DNA of 64,000 nucleotides, from NCBI GenBank assembly GCA_030427805.1, contig JAUICP010000009.1, forward strand, positions 1-64,000, written 5' to 3'. A program made the position numbers and the translations under genes. The DNA is from Bdellovibrionia bacterium. Lineage in GTDB: Bacteria > Bdellovibrionota > Bdellovibrionia > Bdellovibrionales > JAGQZY01. Of the stretch, positions 50,707 through 59,922 are shown piece by piece; position 1 is the first letter of the stretch, and each line of letters begins with the position of its first letter. The notes beneath the pieces were generated by a model. That model had not been told where the DNA came from, did not search any database, and was given only the letters and a program-made list of their open reading frames with translations.

Positions 50707-52212
50707 ATGTCAAAGAGAGCTTTGTTTTTACTTATATTTAGTTTTTTTGTTTCTATAGCCGGTAGCTTACTCATTTCTGGCTATCTCTACTCACAAACTA
50801 AGGCGAGAATTCTAGCACAGCAAAACCTAGATGCGGAAAATCTAGTTTATCGCCTCGAATCAGTTATTAAAGATAATATCTGGGCTGTGCAAACGAGTAC
50901 CCTTAGCGAATACAACAAAAACAATTTTAATATTGGTGTTTATGAGGAGCTAGCAAAACTTATTATAGACCGTTTTCCGAGCGTCTTAGCCGTAAATTTC
51001 GTAAATTCCGAGGGGCTCATTCAAAGGGTTTACCCCTTGAAGCCTAACGAGAAAGCCCTAGGAAAAAATCTTTTTGACCATCCCGAGGTCAAAACGTTTA
51101 TTTTAGAGGCAAAGAGAACAGGGCAGACTCAATTAGTTGATCCCCTGGAACTCTATCAAGGAGGAGTGGGAATTACGGGGTACATTCCAATTGGGAACCG
51201 TTTTGTTAATGTGGTCTTTCGAATGAGTGACCTTCTCAATGGAGCAATGATTGATGGCTTCAAAGAAAATCTATCCATCAAAATTTTTGATACAGATAGT
51301 TCAAAAGTTATTCTCGACACAAAGAACTTTAATGGTTTCCAGAAGACAGTCAGAGAAATAAAGCTTTTTAATCAGTCGTGGACATTAGAAGCTTCGAAAC
51401 TTGGAATGTCAGGGGCTATTCTCCAATTTTTTAAATTCATATTGCCGGCAATACTGATTCTCTCATTATCTCTTATATTCGCACTCTTGTATCGACTAAT
51501 AGCTAAGAATCAACTCATTCGTGAAAAAGAAGTATTGATCGATCAAAAATCCAATTTGATCAATATGGTCTGCCATGATCTCGCAAACCCTTTAACCATA
51601 ATTGACTATAACCTAGGGCAACTCAATGAGGCGAGTCCGTCCGATCAGTTTGCGAAACGAAAATCGCGCATAAGCTCATCTCTTCGATTTATGGGTAAGG
51701 TTGTAGATAATATTAATAAGTTAAACGAAACAGACGGAAACGACTTTAATGTTGAAATGAATGAGGTGTCTTTACTGGGTCTTATTGATCGGGTGATTGT
51801 TAACAATGAAGAAGATATCAAGGCTAAAAACATAAAAGTATCCATCGAGTCCGAAATTGCCGATCCCGTCGTTAATTTCAATCAGGGCTTGCTTAAAGTC
51901 AATGTCCTGCAAAACCTTATGCGTAACGCGATTAAATTTTCACCAGAAGGTGAGACCATCACCATTGAGATCGTAAATCGAAAAAAGAAAATTCATCTTT
52001 TAATAAAAAATAAAGGTGAAGATATGTCATCAGAGCAAATTGAGCGATTTAACCGAGGAGAAAAGCTTAAGTCTAGCCTTGGAACCAAGAAAGAAAAGGG
52101 AACTGGCTTTGGATTGCTAATTGTAAAGTCTATCGTTAGTAATCTGGGTGGGCAGGTTTCAATTCAATCTCAAAATGGACAGTTTCAGGTTGAAATTGTT
52201 TTCCCCTCTTGA
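50707..52212 (+). CDS. Sensor histidine kinase with CHASE-like domain
   Basis: This 501-residue protein has membrane segments near residues 5-25 and 240-265 around a periplasmic CHASE-like sensor (FPSVLAVNFVNSEGLIQRVYP, ALGKNLFDHPEVKTFI, GGVGITGYIPIGN). The kinase core has H-box MVCHDLANPLTIIDYN, N box NLMRNAIKFSPEGETI and G2 GTGFGLLIVKSIVSNLGG. No response regulator lies next to it, so its partner is elsewhere. Confidence 0.85.
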   Translation: MSKRALFLLIFSFFVSIAGSLLISGYLYSQTKARILAQQNLDAENLVYRLESVIKDNIWAVQTSTLSEYNKNNFNIGVYEELAKLIIDRFPSVLAVNFVNSEGLIQRVYPLKPNEKALGKNLFDHPEVKTFILEAKRTGQTQLVDPLELYQGGVGITGYIPIGNRFVNVVFRMSDLLNGAMIDGFKENLSIKIFDTDSSKVILDTKNFNGFQKTVREIKLFNQSWTLEASKLGMSGAILQFFKFILPAILILSLSLIFALLYRLIAKNQLIREKEVLIDQKSNLINMVCHDLANPLTIIDYNLGQLNEASPSDQFAKRKSRISSSLRFMGKVVDNINKLNETDGNDFNVEMNEVSLLGLIDRVIVNNEEDIKAKNIKVSIESEIADPVVNFNQGLLKVNVLQNLMRNAIKFSPEGETITIEIVNRKKKIHLLIKNKGEDMSSEQIERFNRGEKLKSSLGTKKEKGTGFGLLIVKSIVSNLGGQVSIQSQNGQFQVEIVFPS

Positions 52213-52256
52213 TCGATTCTCTAGCTCATGGAATGAGCCCTTGCAAGGCAACGCCA

Positions 52257-53156
52257 CTACCAAAAGGAAGCTTCAACCTGCCAGGTTTTTTGTGGGCGTT
52301 CGTGTTTATCGACTTGGCGGGGGCGACTGCAGTCGCCAGTGAGAATCAGTTTTCCATCAGTAAATTGAATTTCGGCGATGAGGCCCGACTTATAAGAAAG
52401 GCTGAGTAGTTTCTTACCTTCTGGAAACGTGTCGTTGTAGAGCATGAGGTGACTCTGCCTCGGTCTGAAAGAGTCGCCTCCAAATCCGAAGAGATGAGAA
52501 CCGGTATAATATACGACGAGTGTTCCTTTGAAACCTTCAGGCTCAAAAATACGCACAAGGTGTGAAGGGTAGCCATAGTATCCATTGACATCTGTTGCCA
52601 CTTTTTTGAGTTCTTTTGTGGAGGGAATAAACTCAAAGAGTTCGTTTTCGGCCTTTTTCTGGTAACTGATTCCCAATAGCACTCGGTCCTTTGAAACCCC
52701 GTAGGCCCACCAAATATTTGGTCCGTCGTTATCGGGAAATTCAAAAAATAGCGAGTCGCGCTTGCCGTCTTTTACTTCGTAAATTTTTGTTCTTTTGATC
52801 ACCCAGTCAATTGAGTATTCAGGTAGAGATAGGTGGGTGTACTCTTGGTACTCTCGCTCTTTAATTTCGTCGTAGGTTTCTACGATTTCATGGGTATTAA
52901 CAATATAGTAAGCACTTTTCGAGGCCTTGAGGTGTTGTCGATTTCGATCGCCTTCAAGGGGAGATGAGTTTGCCGGTGTTATATCAGTGAGTTTGATGCT
53001 TTCGTCATTGAGTTCGAAAGCTTTTGCTCTTGAGATCTTCCATTCCGAAATTTGCACCACAAAAATCATTTGTGCAAAAATAGAGACAAAGTAGAGAACG
53101 GTCACGATAACGATGACGCCTATTAAGATGGCAAAACCAATTGCAATTTTAGACAC
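52257..53156 (-). CDS. Uncharacterised membrane-anchored protein
   Basis: The start is GTG at 53156 with AGGAG upstream; the product is 299 residues. One N-terminal membrane segment (IAIGFAILIGVIVIVTVLYFV) is followed by a largely beta-strand domain outside the membrane (YQEYTHLSLPEYSIDWVIKR, DNDGPNIWWAYGVSKDRVLL, VVYYTGSHLFGFGGDSF). A beta-propeller-like fold is possible. No family or function is recognised. The gene converges on the kinase gene with a 44-bp gap. Confidence 0.6.
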   Translation of the reverse strand: MSKIAIGFAILIGVIVIVTVLYFVSIFAQMIFVVQISEWKISRAKAFELNDESIKLTDITPANSSPLEGDRNRQHLKASKSAYYIVNTHEIVETYDEIKEREYQEYTHLSLPEYSIDWVIKRTKIYEVKDGKRDSLFFEFPDNDGPNIWWAYGVSKDRVLLGISYQKKAENELFEFIPSTKELKKVATDVNGYYGYPSHLVRIFEPEGFKGTLVVYYTGSHLFGFGGDSFRPRQSHLMLYNDTFPEGKKLLSLSYKSGLIAEIQFTDGKLILTGDCSRPRQVDKHERPQKTWQVEASFW

Positions 53157-53434
53157 AGAGACTCCTGATTTCTTTGCATCAGAATAATATAGATTTCATC
53201 TTTGTTTATTAAGAATTTTTGAGACTAGCTCTTAGTCAGGGATGCGCAAATTGAAGACCCAAGTATCTGAAATTAGGAGGAAAACTACTTCTATCCACAT
53301 ATATAAGTCTTCAGATTGAATTACTGAAATAGGATTATACCTATAGGGCTACTTACTATCTAGATACCAATTAGCAAAGTTTTTGGGAGCAAAAAGTAAA
53401 AAAGTAAGAGCGAAAAATTCGGAAGGGGAATCTC

Positions 53435-54664
53435 ATGCAGAAGGTTTTTAAAACATTAATGGTTGGAGTCATTCTTTTACTGACCGGTTGTAATTTTACT
53501 GAAAAGGAAGCTTTTGAGTTTAGCGAAAGGCCATTTAGTGAGTCAGACCGAACGGATGATCCTAGTTTGCCAGAAGATATTCCTCAGCCAAATTCAGCCA
53601 CTAGTTATTGGGATCAACTAGGAATTGATCTCGATCGGTTCACCGACCAGGCTCATTTGCAGTACATAGGACTCAATGACCAGTCCATGGAAAAGTTTTT
53701 TGCTCAAGAGTTGGAGGGGGCAGAGATTACCATTGCAATGGTCGACGCTGGTTTCGATGTGGATCACGATGAATTGGAAAACCGAATTTCAAAAGAAAGC
53801 CAATCCGTCGGTGGGCAGGAACCCGATTTTGACTACGATCGCCACAAAGCAAGAGGGAGTTTCCACGGCACCCATACGACCTGTTTGGCAGCTGCTGGAG
53901 GTTCTGAAGAAGTTATTGGTGTGCATCCCAGAGCCGAAGTTCTCCTCATAAACCCAATGGGTGGGGGAGCGAGTATTTACGATATGGTAGAAAATGGAAT
54001 TAAACTTGCTGCTGAAAAAGGAGCTGATGTAATTAATCTTAGCATGGGTTGTGCAAACATCTTAGATGTTAACGAAGGTCCAAACCCCTGTAGGCAAGAA
54101 CTGACTCCGACGAGAGAACAGCAATTTGTCGATACACTTAGGGAAATTACCTCTCAAGGGGTCGTTATTATTATGGCCGCCGGAAATTCGGGAAAAGAAA
54201 TAAACCCAGCCAATTTCTTACCCTTTCCCATATACCTGGCAAAAGAAGTTGAAGGAGTTATTAGTGTGACCGGAGTCGAAAGTTCCACAGGACTTCTGCC
54301 CGATAATCAACAGACTGGAAATAAGTACTTTAACTACAGCGACGCCTATGTGGAGCTAGCGAGTCCAGGAGTTGATAGTGTGCAAAACCAGATGGGAATT
54401 AAATCCTGTTGGTCAGATACTGCCGATTATGCGCGAAAATTGGGGTCCTCCATGGCAGCTCCCATCGCTGCAGGTGCAGCGGCCCTAGTTATCCGGTACC
54501 TCGAGCAAAATTCAATTGATATTCCAGTAGGAGATCTCGCCGCAGAGGTGGAGCAGGTGATCACTCAAGGTTCAAAAAGTAATTCGTCATTGCAGCGTCT
54601 CGTTAAAGAGAGTCGTGATTTGAATTTGCCATCAATCCTTGAGTTCATGGAGACTCGATATTAG
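53435..54664 (+). CDS. Subtilisin-like (S8) protease lipoprotein
   Basis: This 409-residue protein has a lipoprotein signal (GVILLLTGC). The catalytic triad is complete: Asp in ITIAMVDAGFDVDHDEL, His in SFHGTHTTCLAAAGG, and Ser in LGSSMAAPIAAGAAALV. The oxyanion Asn lies in VVIIMAAGNSGKEIN. The active-site box reads GSSMAAP rather than the common GTSMAxP. It is likely a surface or periplasmic protease. A kinase-like gene starts 10 bp downstream. Confidence 0.9.
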   Translation: MQKVFKTLMVGVILLLTGCNFTEKEAFEFSERPFSESDRTDDPSLPEDIPQPNSATSYWDQLGIDLDRFTDQAHLQYIGLNDQSMEKFFAQELEGAEITIAMVDAGFDVDHDELENRISKESQSVGGQEPDFDYDRHKARGSFHGTHTTCLAAAGGSEEVIGVHPRAEVLLINPMGGGASIYDMVENGIKLAAEKGADVINLSMGCANILDVNEGPNPCRQELTPTREQQFVDTLREITSQGVVIIMAAGNSGKEINPANFLPFPIYLAKEVEGVISVTGVESSTGLLPDNQQTGNKYFNYSDAYVELASPGVDSVQNQMGIKSCWSDTADYARKLGSSMAAPIAAGAAALVIRYLEQNSIDIPVGDLAAEVEQVITQGSKSNSSLQRLVKESRDLNLPSILEFMETRY

Positions 54665-54674
54665 AGTCTCCACC

Positions 54675-55184
54675 ATGGGTGAAATGAAGTTCTTTATATT
54701 TTCAGGTTTACCGGGAAGCGGGAAGTCCACTCTAGCGGGGCTTCTTGCTGAAAAAACGGCGGCTGTTTATTTGCGCGTTGATACGATTGAACAGGGGCTT
54801 AGAGACCTCTGTCATATAAAAGTAGAAGGGGAGGGCTATCGTCTCTCCTACCGAATCGCCAGTGAAAACTTATCTCTCGGAAATAGCGTCATCGCTGACT
54901 CGGTTAACCCCTGGAAGCTCAGTCGTGATGAGTGGAATCAAGTCGCAATCGATCTGGATGTTCCCTTCGTAAATATTGAAGTCAGTTGCTCCAACCCAGA
55001 AGAGCATAAGAGTCGGGTTGAAAGTCGCAAGCAGGCTGTGCCCGGTTTAAAAATGCCAACCTGGGAAGACGTCGTAAATAGGGATTATCACCCTTGGCAC
55101 ATTGATCCCCTTAGGATCGATACTTCCGGAAAATCCATCAATGAGAGTTTTAAAGAGCTTCTGACTCGTCTGAATATACAATAA
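54675..55184 (+). CDS. P-loop kinase (AAA_33/zeta-like)
   Basis: ATG at 54675 gives 169 residues. The N-terminus is a P-loop, FFIFSGLPGSGKSTLAGLLAE, followed by LRVDTIEQGLRDL and a lid region with RVESRKQAVPGLKMPTW. This is the AAA_33 group that phosphorylates small molecules or nucleotides. Substrate cannot be told. It follows the protease gene closely. Confidence 0.8.
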   Translation: MGEMKFFIFSGLPGSGKSTLAGLLAEKTAAVYLRVDTIEQGLRDLCHIKVEGEGYRLSYRIASENLSLGNSVIADSVNPWKLSRDEWNQVAIDLDVPFVNIEVSCSNPEEHKSRVESRKQAVPGLKMPTWEDVVNRDYHPWHIDPLRIDTSGKSINESFKELLTRLNIQ

Positions 55185-55402
55185 AATCTGCTATCTATAG
55201 ATGAGGCAGGTAGGGGCAAAGCGAGTTTTAGAAGTACAATCTGCACCCTGCTCTAAAGATTTACTATTACAGAGGGAACTCCTTTCAAAACCTCACCTCA
55301 AGAATGTCACTTCAGTGGGAATTTAAATTTATTTCAGGCCTTCTAGTTTTGTGGTTCCATTTCGGGTATAACGCTAGGCATTATTCCTTAGGAGGGATTA
55401 AA

Positions 55403-56284
55403 ATGAAGACTTATTCTCTATTGTTCTGTTTTTTACTCGTTCTCGGTTCACCGATGGCTTCGGCTCAAAGTGACTCTACCATGTCTTACCTTGGTTCTGA
55501 GGTTTCGGTCCAACTTTCTTTTCTTGATGAAATCGCTCAATCAATGGAAGAAAAAATTCAAGCTTATCAAGATCGAAGAGTCGAACGACAACTAGAAAGA
55601 GCTGAAAAACGAAGAGTTCGCAGTAGAACGTGGCAGATGCGTTTTCAGATTGCACCATTTGTTTCTGGTATCGGTTCGTTGGCCTATAACCATCCCAACT
55701 TACTTCCTCAGTTATTTAATGTTCTCAATACAAATCGTGTTGAAAGAGAGTCTTGGGCTGGAAGGACCTTCAGAGGTGCAAAAGAAAGCTATCGAAAAAT
55801 CAACCTTTGTTATTATCTAGGTGGAGTATCTGGTTTTCATCACACAGACGAAGAATGGGAGAAACTTTCTGAAGCCTGTCAAATGTCTTTAGAAACCGAG
55901 TTAACAGAAGAACAAGTAGCTAACCTAAGAGAAGTTCTCTTTGCTACAAACTTTCACGATGTTTTAAAAGGTCTTGGTGAGTACGAGAGAGAAGATGTGA
56001 CTCTCGCGGGGCTTTGCCATGAGAATCCTATTTCGTATAAGATTTTTAGCCAAGCTCAGGAAGACTATTACTGTGGGCTCAATCTGCGATTTAGAGGTTG
56101 TAACCTTCTTTACCAAAGGCTTTACAGCGAAAATGCACAGATTGCTTTTGAAGCCTGTTCAGTCAATCGTCCAGAGGGCTTTTCAATGAATGATGCAGAA
56201 CAAGCTGAGTATCAAAAAGTCATGGATCGATATTTACAGGGGCTTTCTTCACTTCGCTACGAGAATCACGGTTTCGAAAATTAG
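55403..56284 (+). CDS. Uncharacterised secreted helical protein
   Basis: ATG at 55403 follows GGAGGG, and gives 293 residues with a signal peptide (SLLFCFLLVLGSPMASAQ). The mature part is helical, with a charged coiled stretch (EKIQAYQDRRVERQLERAEKRRV) and several cysteines (INLCYYLGG, EACQMSLE, GLCHENP, YYCGLN, RGCNLL, EACSVN) that may form disulfides. No family is recognised. Confidence 0.65.
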   Translation: MKTYSLLFCFLLVLGSPMASAQSDSTMSYLGSEVSVQLSFLDEIAQSMEEKIQAYQDRRVERQLERAEKRRVRSRTWQMRFQIAPFVSGIGSLAYNHPNLLPQLFNVLNTNRVERESWAGRTFRGAKESYRKINLCYYLGGVSGFHHTDEEWEKLSEACQMSLETELTEEQVANLREVLFATNFHDVLKGLGEYEREDVTLAGLCHENPISYKIFSQAQEDYYCGLNLRFRGCNLLYQRLYSENAQIAFEACSVNRPEGFSMNDAEQAEYQKVMDRYLQGLSSLRYENHGFEN

Positions 56285-56321
56285 AATTGTCTTAAAATGT
56301 TCTGAAGGCTAAGCTGAATTC

Positions 56322-57746
56322 ATGTCAATTCAGCGCCTTCTAAAATGGCCAATTAGAATTTTCGTTGGTCTTTTATTGTTGATAATCGGAGCTTACCTTA
56401 TTCTCTCAGCTGCTCTTTATATTGAGGAGCAGCGAATGATTCGCGAGATCATCCCAGGCGATCCGATTTACGTCGAAACAAAAGATCCACAGCAACTCAA
56501 GCTAATCCCTGGCGGCTTTGAGTCTTTGCGCGAACGAATTGACCTTATTCGCTCCGCCACCAAGACCATAGAACTCGAGTTTTTTATCTATAATGTCGAT
56601 CGTGCCAGTCGCCTTGTTACTCAAGAGTTGATTAAAAAATCCCAAGAAGGAGTCAAAGTAAGACTCTTGATCGACTTTGCCGCGCCAGTATTACAATTTA
56701 AACCCGTTTATGCTGACTTCTTAAAGTCCGAGGGTATTGAATTGAAATACTATAATACGAGTTCGTTTTTTCGATTGATGTCAGTTCAGCATCGCAGTCA
56801 CAGAAAACTGTTAATCATCGACGGAAAGAAAGTACTTACAGGTGGCCGTAATATTGCTGATGAATACTTTGATATGGCCAATGAGTATAACTTTTTGGAC
56901 ACGGATATATTAATCGAAGGAAGTATTGCCGCTACTATTCAAGAGAGTTTTGATTTTTACTGGAAGTCTAAATATTCACAGAGTCCCGAGGAAATTGATT
57001 ACGAGGTCACAAAAGAGGAGCTTAATAAAGTTCAGGGGTTCTTTGCAGAAAGCGAGGACCTTGAGCGCTTAAAGGCATCTCTTGAAGAGTTGGAGGTCGC
57101 AGGGCAAACCATTGAGTGTCGAGATAATTTATTCGTCACGGATTACCCCGGAGTCGGTCCAAGCCATAGAAAAGTCTATGACACGATTATAAAATTAGCT
57201 TCCGAAGCTCAATCGGAGATCATTGCTGAGAGCCCTTACTTTGTTCTTCAAGGTGATGGAAAGAACTTTGTTGACAGTTTGCCCAAAAAAGGGATTCGCT
57301 TTAAAGCTCTTACGAACAGCCTAAAATCGACAGATGCCTTTTATACGGTTTCTCACATGTATCCTCGCCTGGGGAATCTTGAAGCCTCTAGAATGGACCT
57401 TTATCTTTATAATGGAAGTCCCTTAGATTCTGAAACGAAGGGACGTTGGGGAATTCATTCAAAAAGAGCTATCATTGATGGTAAAACTTCACTGATTGGA
57501 ACTTACAATATTGATCCTCGCTCGGCGAATCTGAATTCTGAGCTTATGTATGTATGTCGGGACAATGAGGAGCTTGCACGCCTTATGAAAGAAGATATCG
57601 ACCGTCGTTTAGAAAACTCATGGCTCCTCCTGAAGGAAGGAAAAATTCAAAAACGAAGTCTGTTAACAAAAGAAGCTGGTTTTCAGCAAAAGCTGATGTT
57701 CTATCTCACTATGCCCATAGCCAATCTATTTGCTTTTCTATTGTGA
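56322..57746 (+). CDS. Phospholipase D/cardiolipin synthase-like enzyme
   Basis: This 474-residue protein has an N-terminal membrane anchor (WPIRIFVGLLLLIIGAYLILSA) and two HKD motifs: HRSHRKLLIIDGKKVLTGG and GIHSKRAIIDGKTSLIGTYN. Each continues to the expected downstream segment (GGRNIADEYF; DPRSANLNSE). It would transfer phosphatidyl groups or cleave phosphodiesters at the membrane. Cardiolipin synthase is likely but a phospholipase is possible. Confidence 0.88.
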   Translation: MSIQRLLKWPIRIFVGLLLLIIGAYLILSAALYIEEQRMIREIIPGDPIYVETKDPQQLKLIPGGFESLRERIDLIRSATKTIELEFFIYNVDRASRLVTQELIKKSQEGVKVRLLIDFAAPVLQFKPVYADFLKSEGIELKYYNTSSFFRLMSVQHRSHRKLLIIDGKKVLTGGRNIADEYFDMANEYNFLDTDILIEGSIAATIQESFDFYWKSKYSQSPEEIDYEVTKEELNKVQGFFAESEDLERLKASLEELEVAGQTIECRDNLFVTDYPGVGPSHRKVYDTIIKLASEAQSEIIAESPYFVLQGDGKNFVDSLPKKGIRFKALTNSLKSTDAFYTVSHMYPRLGNLEASRMDLYLYNGSPLDSETKGRWGIHSKRAIIDGKTSLIGTYNIDPRSANLNSELMYVCRDNEELARLMKEDIDRRLENSWLLLKEGKIQKRSLLTKEAGFQQKLMFYLTMPIANLFAFLL

Positions 57747-57801
57747 TTTTTTTGAAAGTCCGGTAGCGGAGAATGATATAAAGACCCTATTTAAAATAAA
57801 A

Positions 57802-57829
57802 AAGGGGCTTGATCCAAATCAAACCCCTT
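57802..57829 (-). terminator. Terminator between convergent genes
   Basis: The arms AAGGGGCTTGAT and ATCAAACCCCTT (one G-T pair) enclose a 4-nt loop. On the minus strand the stem is followed by TTTTTATTTTA, so it ends the M48 peptidase transcript. It may also act on the convergent phospholipase gene. Confidence 0.75.
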
Positions 57830-57854
57830 AAAGGAAGATAAAATAAATAGTTTT

Positions 57855-59375
57855 TTAATCCATACCCTGATTAGCATCGTGAAGAACTTGATCCACGAAA
57901 TCAGGATAAATCTGTAACATGTGTGAAATAGCGTAAAGGACTTCAACCTCTTCTTGGTCGATAGATCCGTCTGAGTAACTAATCACCGCAAGATCTTTTA
58001 TGACATTGAGTTTAGAGATATACGCCATGTGAAGATTAAGAGTTTTTGCAAATTGCGCGGTCATTTGCAAGAGCTCAGGAATCGACTTGTCTTTTACCTG
58101 TGGAAGGAGCTCAGTGAACATCTCTGCCTTAACAAGTGAGCCCAATGCTTGAACTTCGGACTCTTCAACAACGCCATTTGATGCGGCAATTGTATAACCA
58201 CCACAAAATAAGAATTTTTGTATTTCATGACCGACTTCTGAGTCATCATCCATATAGTTAGGTTCCATAAGAGACATTACAGATTTGATCTCTTTTTCCA
58301 TTTCACCTTCGGTGATTTCTCCGCCTTCTTTTCCGACTAACTGGTTAAAGGTTTCACTGCGGCTAAAGAGTTCAAGTGCTTGAATTCTCATTGGACTAAA
58401 TGGATGAGAGGAATACCAATCCTGTGGGTTATAAGATTCATTGTCTGCATCAGCGTCTTTAAGCATTTCAGCTTTCAACTCTTTAAACTGGTCAATATAC
58501 TCACTCACTTTGAATTCGAGAGAAGAGTCTGTTACACCAGAAGAAAGTTTAAAGAAGGCATTCGATACAGCGTCAAAATTTTCGCAGCAAAGGTAACCAA
58601 TTCGGTCGGCTGAAATCTCAGCATTCCGCTTCCAAGAATAGAGTTTCATGGCCTGAACCGGAGAGAGACGTCCTTGACTAAAATCTAAAATCGGACCAAT
58701 GGGCCATCTGTGATGACCTAAAACGTAATGTCCGATTTCGTGGCCAATAACAAATTGTAATTCGTCATTAGAGAACTTCTCAAGAATTCCAGAAGTGAGC
58801 ATGATGTAGACCGAATCATCTTTTGGTGGATAACAAAAGGCATTGAATTGAGTGTCTTGGTACACATAGAACTCAACATTAGCGTGGAGGCCTAATTTTC
58901 TTTTGCACTCCTCTCCCATCTCATGAATATGGGGAGCAATTTTTGGAGAAAGTCGCAATGAGGATTTCAGAAGTTCCTTACGAGTATTATAAGGGTGTTC
59001 ATGGGCAAATACCTCGGTGAGGATTTGTTGAAAAACTGGGTCTTCACCCATTTCGATGAGAATGTCTCTGTCGCCATCATAAGATAGAAGCTCAAGATTG
59101 ATTTCGGTAAGGCTATCGTCATAGGCCTTTTTTTCGGGATGTTTGAGGCCAGCCGTTTTTTCTTCTACAAGCTCGAGAGTTGTTTGTTGATACTGCTGAG
59201 TGACTTCTTCTAGTTTTTCTTGCATCTCTTTCATGACGGCTTTTAATTTTTCTAAGTCGCCTTCGAGTTGAGCGAGTTTAATTTTTCGATTGTACTCTTT
59301 TTGAACTTCAATCATTTTTTCTTGGAGACTATCAGTTAATTGGTCGATAGTTTCTGATTCAAGGCGTGCAGACAT
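57855..59375 (-). CDS. M48-type metallopeptidase with TerB-like C-terminal domain
   Basis: This 506-residue protein has three parts: an N-terminal coiled coil (residues 10-75), an M48 peptidase domain with zinc motif VIGHEIGHYVLGHH and downstream Glu in RNAEISADRIGYLCC, and a C-terminal helical domain resembling TerB (TIAASNGVVEESEVQALGSLV, ISYSDGSIDQEEVEVLYAI). No signal peptide or membrane segment is seen, so it is probably cytoplasmic, unlike HtpX. The TerB-like units contain acidic repeats that may bind metal. A good ribosome-binding site (GGAGG) precedes the ATG. Confidence 0.82.
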   Translation of the reverse strand: MSARLESETIDQLTDSLQEKMIEVQKEYNRKIKLAQLEGDLEKLKAVMKEMQEKLEEVTQQYQQTTLELVEEKTAGLKHPEKKAYDDSLTEINLELLSYDGDRDILIEMGEDPVFQQILTEVFAHEHPYNTRKELLKSSLRLSPKIAPHIHEMGEECKRKLGLHANVEFYVYQDTQFNAFCYPPKDDSVYIMLTSGILEKFSNDELQFVIGHEIGHYVLGHHRWPIGPILDFSQGRLSPVQAMKLYSWKRNAEISADRIGYLCCENFDAVSNAFFKLSSGVTDSSLEFKVSEYIDQFKELKAEMLKDADADNESYNPQDWYSSHPFSPMRIQALELFSRSETFNQLVGKEGGEITEGEMEKEIKSVMSLMEPNYMDDDSEVGHEIQKFLFCGGYTIAASNGVVEESEVQALGSLVKAEMFTELLPQVKDKSIPELLQMTAQFAKTLNLHMAYISKLNVIKDLAVISYSDGSIDQEEVEVLYAISHMLQIYPDFVDQVLHDANQGMD

Positions 59376-59535
59376 GGATCCTCCTCAAAGCTGCTATTAT
59401 TTGACAACTTTAATTCGGCAAATTTTTAATTTGTAATGAGGATTAGTTGTTTAAAAACGTAAAATATTTTTTTAATGGGCCGCTGCTATTACTGAATGGA
59501 ATGGGCTTTTGGAGAATCTCTGAAAGATACAAGAC

Positions 59536-59907
59536 CTAGGTAAATAGGCTTGCAAGGATGGCAATGAGAGGTGGTAGTCCCTGTATCAATGCGGGCCGCA
59601 GCAATTTCTTGGCTGAATAAAGAAGCACCATTGCTGCGCCAAGCATACAGGCCGATGAAAATAACATTATTGTTAGAGCCACTGGAGAGCCCTGGCTCAT
59701 TACGATGATGGCTCCACCGGTAGCGCCAAGTCCTAAAAACAGGTTATAAAAGCCTTGATTAAAGGCAAAGAGTCGATTGCTTTCCGCCTGTTCTGGTGTC
59801 ATCGCGAAGACCTTATTAATTCGTGGCGTGCCCCAAAGTAGACTTTCCATAACAAAAATATAGACGTGAATGAGCCCTGCTATAAGGGCAAAGATAGCTG
59901 CGATCAT
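59536..59907 (-). CDS. DUF1304 membrane protein
   Basis: This 123-residue protein has four membrane helices. The pattern AGLIHVYIFVMESLLWGTPR, then VFAMTPEQAESNRLFAFNQGFYNLFL, is typical of the DUF1304 family. Function is not known. It starts 15 bp downstream of the beta-propeller lipoprotein gene stop, on the same strand. Confidence 0.85.
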   Translation of the reverse strand: MIAAIFALIAGLIHVYIFVMESLLWGTPRINKVFAMTPEQAESNRLFAFNQGFYNLFLGLGATGGAIIVMSQGSPVALTIMLFSSACMLGAAMVLLYSAKKLLRPALIQGLPPLIAILASLFT

Positions 59908-59922
59908 AAAAGAGACTCCCTA

